Origin: Nitrincola lacisaponensis
GTDB taxonomy: Bacteria > Pseudomonadota > Gammaproteobacteria > Pseudomonadales > Balneatricaceae
DNA length: 64,000 nt
Direction of reading: 5' to 3'
NCBI RefSeq assembly: GCF_000691225.1
Contig: NZ_JMSZ01000001.1
Span: forward strand, 62,001-126,000
In this document: one piece after another, positions 60,689 to 64,000 of the stretch
How positions within the stretch are numbered: the stretch's first letter is position 1
Layout of the letters: each line of letters begins with the position of its first letter
Notes under the pieces: model-generated
What the model was told of the DNA's origin: nothing
Seen by the model: only the letters and a program-made list of their open reading frames with translations
The model's database searches: none
Position numbers and translations under genes: made by a program

Positions 60689-61558
60689 ATGAATACCACT
60701 CCGCGCTTCTGGCGCGATCCCGCACTGCCTCAGGTTGAGCTTCGCTATATCGAAGACGGCCGACAGCTGCGCTATGCGCCGCACAGTCATCGCCAATGGT
60801 CCCTGGGCGCGATTCTGGCCGGACAAAGCCACTTTGAATACGCCGGACAGCAACAGATCATCAAGACAGGGCAGTTGCTGCTGATCAATCCTCATCAGGT
60901 ACATGCGTGTAATCCCTGTGAGTCGATGCGCTGGTCTTATTACATGCTGTATGTCGATACAGACTGGTTAACCCGGCTGCGCCAGGATCTGGGTGAGCTG
61001 CAGTGTGATCAGTGGCAGGACCTGTCGATTTCCTGTCTGACCCATCCACTACTGTTTGAGCAATTTACTACGCTGGCCACAGGGCTCTTTGATCCACAGC
61101 TGACCACTGAGCAGAAAGAGGCTGATGTAAGTGCCTTTCTGCGCAGCTTGTTCAGTCAGCTTCAGGACGACTCCCTGGCGGGCTCAGAACCACCTTCGGC
61201 CACTCTTCAGAAAGCCCTGGTCTATCTACATAAACATTATGATAGCAATGTAACTTTGGAAACACTCTGTGCGCTGACAGACCTGAATAAAGGGGCACTG
61301 ATCCGCTTATTTCGTCAGGCCTGTGGCATGACACCGCATGCCTACCTGACCAATCTGCGCATTCAAATGGCTCAGATTGCGCTGCGCAGTGAAACGCCTC
61401 TTGCTGAAGTCGCTCTGACCCATGGTTTTGCCGATCAGCCACATTTCCAGCGAACCTTTAAGCGTCTGCTGGCGGCCACACCGATACAGTATCGGGATGG
61501 CCCCAAACGCCTACATCAGCAATACACCGCAGCTGAGCAGCAACAGAAACGCCAGTAA
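60689..61558 (+). CDS. AraC-family transcriptional regulator
   Basis: A 289-residue regulator with an N-terminal cupin (RYAPHSHRQWSLGAILAGQSH, core HSHRQWSLGAIL, and LLLINPHQVHACNP) and two C-terminal helix-turn-helix motifs (LETLCALTDLNKGALIRLFR, core NKGALIRLF, and FADQPHFQRTFKRLLAATP). It is divergent from the kinase gene and its 3' end overlaps the LysE gene by 48 bases. It probably senses an amino acid or amine and controls the exporter or the kinase operon. Confidence 0.92.
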   Translation: MNTTPRFWRDPALPQVELRYIEDGRQLRYAPHSHRQWSLGAILAGQSHFEYAGQQQIIKTGQLLLINPHQVHACNPCESMRWSYYMLYVDTDWLTRLRQDLGELQCDQWQDLSISCLTHPLLFEQFTTLATGLFDPQLTTEQKEADVSAFLRSLFSQLQDDSLAGSEPPSATLQKALVYLHKHYDSNVTLETLCALTDLNKGALIRLFRQACGMTPHAYLTNLRIQMAQIALRSETPLAEVALTHGFADQPHFQRTFKRLLAATPIQYRDGPKRLHQQYTAAEQQQKRQ

Positions 61559-62101
61559 TCGATTCAACCAGCGCAAGCCCGGAGCTGAGCTACAGCGCTG
61601 CTGCAACCAACTGCCCGCCGCCGCCCAGATACTTAAAGACAACCAGCAAACCGGCAAGTAAATCAGTGCAAACAGCACGACCAGCCACATATCACCACCT
61701 GTCGTGTAGGCGGCAATGCCGGAAATACCCGCCAGCCAGGCCTTGGGATTGAGCCATTGCATCAGTGCGCCCAGTATGAACCCCGGTGGTTTGGACGCTG
61801 CATGCGCCTCTACATTACCATCGGCACGTAAAAGCTGATATGACATGTAGAGTAAAAACGCGATACCGCCCCAGCGTAGCCAGGATTCCAGTTGCTCCCA
61901 CTGCAAAAACAGGCTTTTCAGCCCCAGTCCCAGCCCCATAAACAGCAGTACAAATCCCAGCGTCGCACCAGTAACAAATATCAGCGTCCGACTCCAGCCA
62001 TAACGCAGCCCGCTGCTGAGACAGACCAGATTCACCGGTCCGGGAGAGATGGAAGCGGCCAGGGCAAAGGCCGACATGGAAAACAGAATGGATAGGCTCA
62101 C
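61511..62101 (-). CDS. LysE-family amino acid exporter
   Basis: A 196-residue membrane protein with about six segments, of the LysE/RhtB type. The opening ALAASISPGPVNLVCLSSG and the middle WLNPKAWLAGISG near residue 125 are typical. The start is taken as GTG 62101, with CAGGAG seven bases upstream; frames beyond it are not conserved. It exports an amino acid or amine, perhaps the substrate or product of the neighbouring kinase-lyase pathway. Confidence 0.87.
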   Translation of the reverse strand: MSLSILFSMSAFALAASISPGPVNLVCLSSGLRYGWSRTLIFVTGATLGFVLLFMGLGLGLKSLFLQWEQLESWLRWGGIAFLLYMSYQLLRADGNVEAHAASKPPGFILGALMQWLNPKAWLAGISGIAAYTTGGDMWLVVLFALIYLPVCWLSLSIWAAAGSWLQQRCSSAPGLRWLNRLLAFLLLLSCGVLLM

Positions 62102-62175
62102 AGACAGACTCCTGTTCAAAAGAACAGATTGTCTGCTGTGAGTGGTCTGGCTGTATTGAATAAAATTTTTGCGGC

Positions 62176-63225
62176 TTATGATGTTGCAGACATCAACCAG
62201 CGGGTAAGTTCTGCCGCCGGAATAGCCTGACACCCGGATGTATTCTGGCCAGCCCAGAGTGGCGAGAAGTCTGCAATGCCACGGGCCTCGGCTTCAGCAC
62301 GTAATGGCGCAATCGCTGCAGTTGCCAGCGGGAACGCCGGTGCATCGACGCAGATGGGTCCAAGTTCTCGCATCACACGATTCACAATGCCACGCGCGGG
62401 GCGTCCGGAAAACAGGTTGGTCAACGCGGTATGGACCGCTTCAGGTGACTGCAATGCCTGACGATGCAGCGCCGATGTCTTCGCTTCAGGACAGAGCAAA
62501 TAGGCAGTGCCTACCTGTACAGCCGATGCCCCGAGAGCAAATGCAGCCTGCACACCCGCCGGACTGGCAATACCCCCGGCAGCGATCACCGGAACACTCA
62601 GCCGGTCCACCAGTTGCGGCAGCAACGCAAACAGTCCGGTTTGTGTTGTCATATCATCGGTCAGGAACATACCGCGATGGCCACCGGCTTCCAGTCCTTG
62701 CGCAATCACCGCATCCACCCCGCGCGCTTGCAACCACAGCGCTTCTTCCAGAGTGGTTGCACTGGAGAGTATTTTTGTCCCCCAGCTACGCAGGGTTTCC
62801 AGCAGCGATTCATCCGGCAAGCCGAAATGAAAGCTGACGACCGGTGGACGAAAGTCGTCTAACAGCGCCAGTGTTTCAGCATCAAAGGGGCGGCGTCCGG
62901 CACCGGCTACAATCCGGTCCTGTGACAGTCCCAGCATCTGATAATAAGGCTGCAGCCGTGCCTGCCAGCGCGCTTCAGTCGCCGCATCCGGTGCAGGCTG
63001 AGTGTGGCAGAAGAAATTTACGTTATATGGCTGTGTTGTCGACTCACGAATCTGCACCAATGCCTGTTGCAACTGTTCAGGCGTCAGCATGGCACAGGGC
63101 AGTGATCCCAATCCGCCTGCGGCGCAGACAGCCAGGGTCAACTCGCTTCCCTGAACACCCGCCATGGGCGCCTGAATAATCGGCCGGGATACAGCCAGCC
63201 AGTCCGTTATTCTGGATATCGACAC
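62176..63225 (-). CDS. Nitronate monooxygenase-like FMN protein
   Basis: A 349-residue FMN-binding TIM-barrel enzyme of the 2-nitropropane dioxygenase/nitronate monooxygenase family. PIIQAPMAGVQGSELT at the start, VIAQGLEAGGHRG near residue 175, PVIAAGGIASPAGVQAAFALGA near residue 215 (core IAAGGIA) and VQVGTAYLLCPEA are standard. It oxidises alkyl nitronates (for example propionate-3-nitronate), protecting against them. No clear operon with its neighbours. Confidence 0.92.
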   Translation of the reverse strand: MSISRITDWLAVSRPIIQAPMAGVQGSELTLAVCAAGGLGSLPCAMLTPEQLQQALVQIRESTTQPYNVNFFCHTQPAPDAATEARWQARLQPYYQMLGLSQDRIVAGAGRRPFDAETLALLDDFRPPVVSFHFGLPDESLLETLRSWGTKILSSATTLEEALWLQARGVDAVIAQGLEAGGHRGMFLTDDMTTQTGLFALLPQLVDRLSVPVIAAGGIASPAGVQAAFALGASAVQVGTAYLLCPEAKTSALHRQALQSPEAVHTALTNLFSGRPARGIVNRVMRELGPICVDAPAFPLATAAIAPLRAEAEARGIADFSPLWAGQNTSGCQAIPAAELTRWLMSATS

Positions 63226-63393
63226 GATGATCTTCCTCGATTTTCGCTTTGAAGCCAGTCAGGCTAGCAGAAAAGCGTCGCGCTCGCCGTTAGATTTTGG
63301 TCGTTCTGCAGCCATCACCTTTTGCCAGCACAGGAACTCTGCGCTAAAGTCAAAGTCTGAAAAGATACTGCTAACTCTGTGGACTCTATAGCC

Positions 63394-63789
63394 ATGACCC
63401 AGCAACCCCTGCAACGTAACAGATTTATCAGTGTCTGGCTGACGCTGATGTTGCTGTTTGCCGGGCTGTCACCCGTACATGCGCTGTCACAAGGGCATGC
63501 TCAATCCGGTGATACCGCTGTTCAATCCAGCCTGTCTTCTCCCTGTGATGGGCAGATGCATACACATCACGCACACCTGCCAGCGGCCGATGAGGCTACT
63601 CAAGCCCAGGACTCACAGACTCACAATACCTTCTGTCAGGGTGATGGCTGTTTGCAATGCAGCAGCTGTGCGGCTTTGGCCTCCACCAGTCCACCGCGTG
63701 CCATGACAGCATTATCCGAACAGGTTCAACATCAAGCCCAGCCTGCCAAAGCGCGTACTTCGCGACTGGAGCGCCCACCCAAAAGCTGA
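63394..63789 (+). CDS. Small secreted His/Cys-rich protein, probably metal related
   Basis: A 131-residue protein with a signal peptide (FISVWLTLMLLFAGLSPVHA). The mature part has histidine clusters (MHTHHAH) and several cysteines (FCQGDGCLQCSSC), consistent with copper or other metal binding in the periplasm. I do not recognise the family. It is followed 40 bases later by what looks like a multicopper oxidase, so a copper-resistance role is plausible. ATG 63394 is chosen over the GTG five codons upstream. Confidence 0.75.
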   Translation: MTQQPLQRNRFISVWLTLMLLFAGLSPVHALSQGHAQSGDTAVQSSLSSPCDGQMHTHHAHLPAADEATQAQDSQTHNTFCQGDGCLQCSSCAALASTSPPRAMTALSEQVQHQAQPAKARTSRLERPPKS

Positions 63790-63829
63790 TTCAGACTGAT
63801 GCGTATTTTTTTCATCACTGAAGAGGCTT

Positions 63830-64000
63830 ATGACTATGTTACGTCGAGATTTTATGCGCTTGAGCGCGCTCGGGCTGTTGAGCCTGAGTCCGTTGGTTAA
63901 TGCCAGTGTCACTCATGCTCACCGGCATGGCAGCCCGGCTGCCGACCCGCTGTTAACACGCCAGTTACCGGAGCAGCTGCCGTTGCGAAAGCTGCCACAC
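63830..64000 (+). CDS. Tat-exported protein start, probable multicopper oxidase
   Basis: The first 57 residues are visible before the right edge. LRRDFMRLSALGLLSL is a twin-arginine signal peptide, and the following segment with HAHRHG leads to PLLTRQLPEQLPLRKLPH. This fits the N-terminus of a CopA/CueO-like multicopper oxidase, but the copper sites lie outside the window. GAAGAGG precedes ATG 63830 closely. The call is by context. Confidence 0.6.
   Translation, partial: MTMLRRDFMRLSALGLLSLSPLVNASVTHAHRHGSPAADPLLTRQLPEQLPLRKLPH

Overview
The window looks like the replication-origin region of a gammaproteobacterial chromosome, most likely a marine Oceanospirillaceae-type or Pseudomonas-related organism. 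The reasons are the dnaA-dnaN-recF-gyrB block facing away from rpmH-rnpA-yidC-mnmE, the glyQS / trkAH / rsmB-fmt-def / dprA / purEK / tsaC / hemF / aroE run beyond gyrB, two ParB-type parS sites, and a trimethylamine-oxidation cluster typical of marine bacteria. The taxon is inferred from gene order and protein flavour only.

Layout. 1-20.7 kb: housekeeping genes (oligopeptidase A start, gamma carbonic anhydrase, LrgAB, a Lon-like protease, aroE, hemF, tsaC, purK, purE, dprA, a LysM protein, def-fmt-rsmB-trkA-trkH, a lipid A acyltransferase, glyQS). 20.7-27.5 kb: an AT-rich accessory island between glyS and gyrB. It starts near two parS-like sites and carries a lone membrane protein, then a tightly coupled four-gene operon: cytosine-C5 DNA methyltransferase, HD phosphohydrolase, ORC/CDC6-like P-loop ATPase, and an unrecognised 317-residue protein. 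A strong terminator ends the operon. This is the best candidate here for a little-described conflict/defence system. 27.5-37.8 kb: gyrB, recF, dnaN, dnaA, a short origin-like gap, rpmH, rnpA, yidC, mnmE.

37.8-50.1 kb: a one-carbon/methylamine region. folD and purU precede a cytosolic NarX/NarL-like two-component operon with a PAS protein. Divergent from it run tmm, tdm and dmmABCD, which together oxidise trimethylamine to trimethylamine N-oxide, dimethylamine and monomethylamine. Each demethylation can load a C1 unit onto tetrahydrofolate, which FolD and PurU could oxidise and release as formate. 50.3-52.5 kb: three compact toxin-antitoxin-type pairs, two of them with clear palindromic operators. 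52.5-57.5 kb: small accessory genes (LysR, YdcZ-like permease, two VOC proteins, GrpB, two GNATs, YjbQ).

57.6-62.1 kb: a GntR/FCD regulator, a class-III aminotransferase/phospho-lyase, a small-molecule kinase, an AraC regulator and a LysE exporter. The same ATGATGCATCAT palindrome lies upstream of the GntR gene and of the kinase-lyase operon, which predicts one regulon. 62.2-64 kb: a nitronate-monooxygenase-like protein, a secreted His/Cys-rich small protein and the start of a Tat-exported protein, probably a multicopper oxidase. I saw no rRNA, tRNA, CRISPR array, transposase or integrase. Base-composition statements are by eye.
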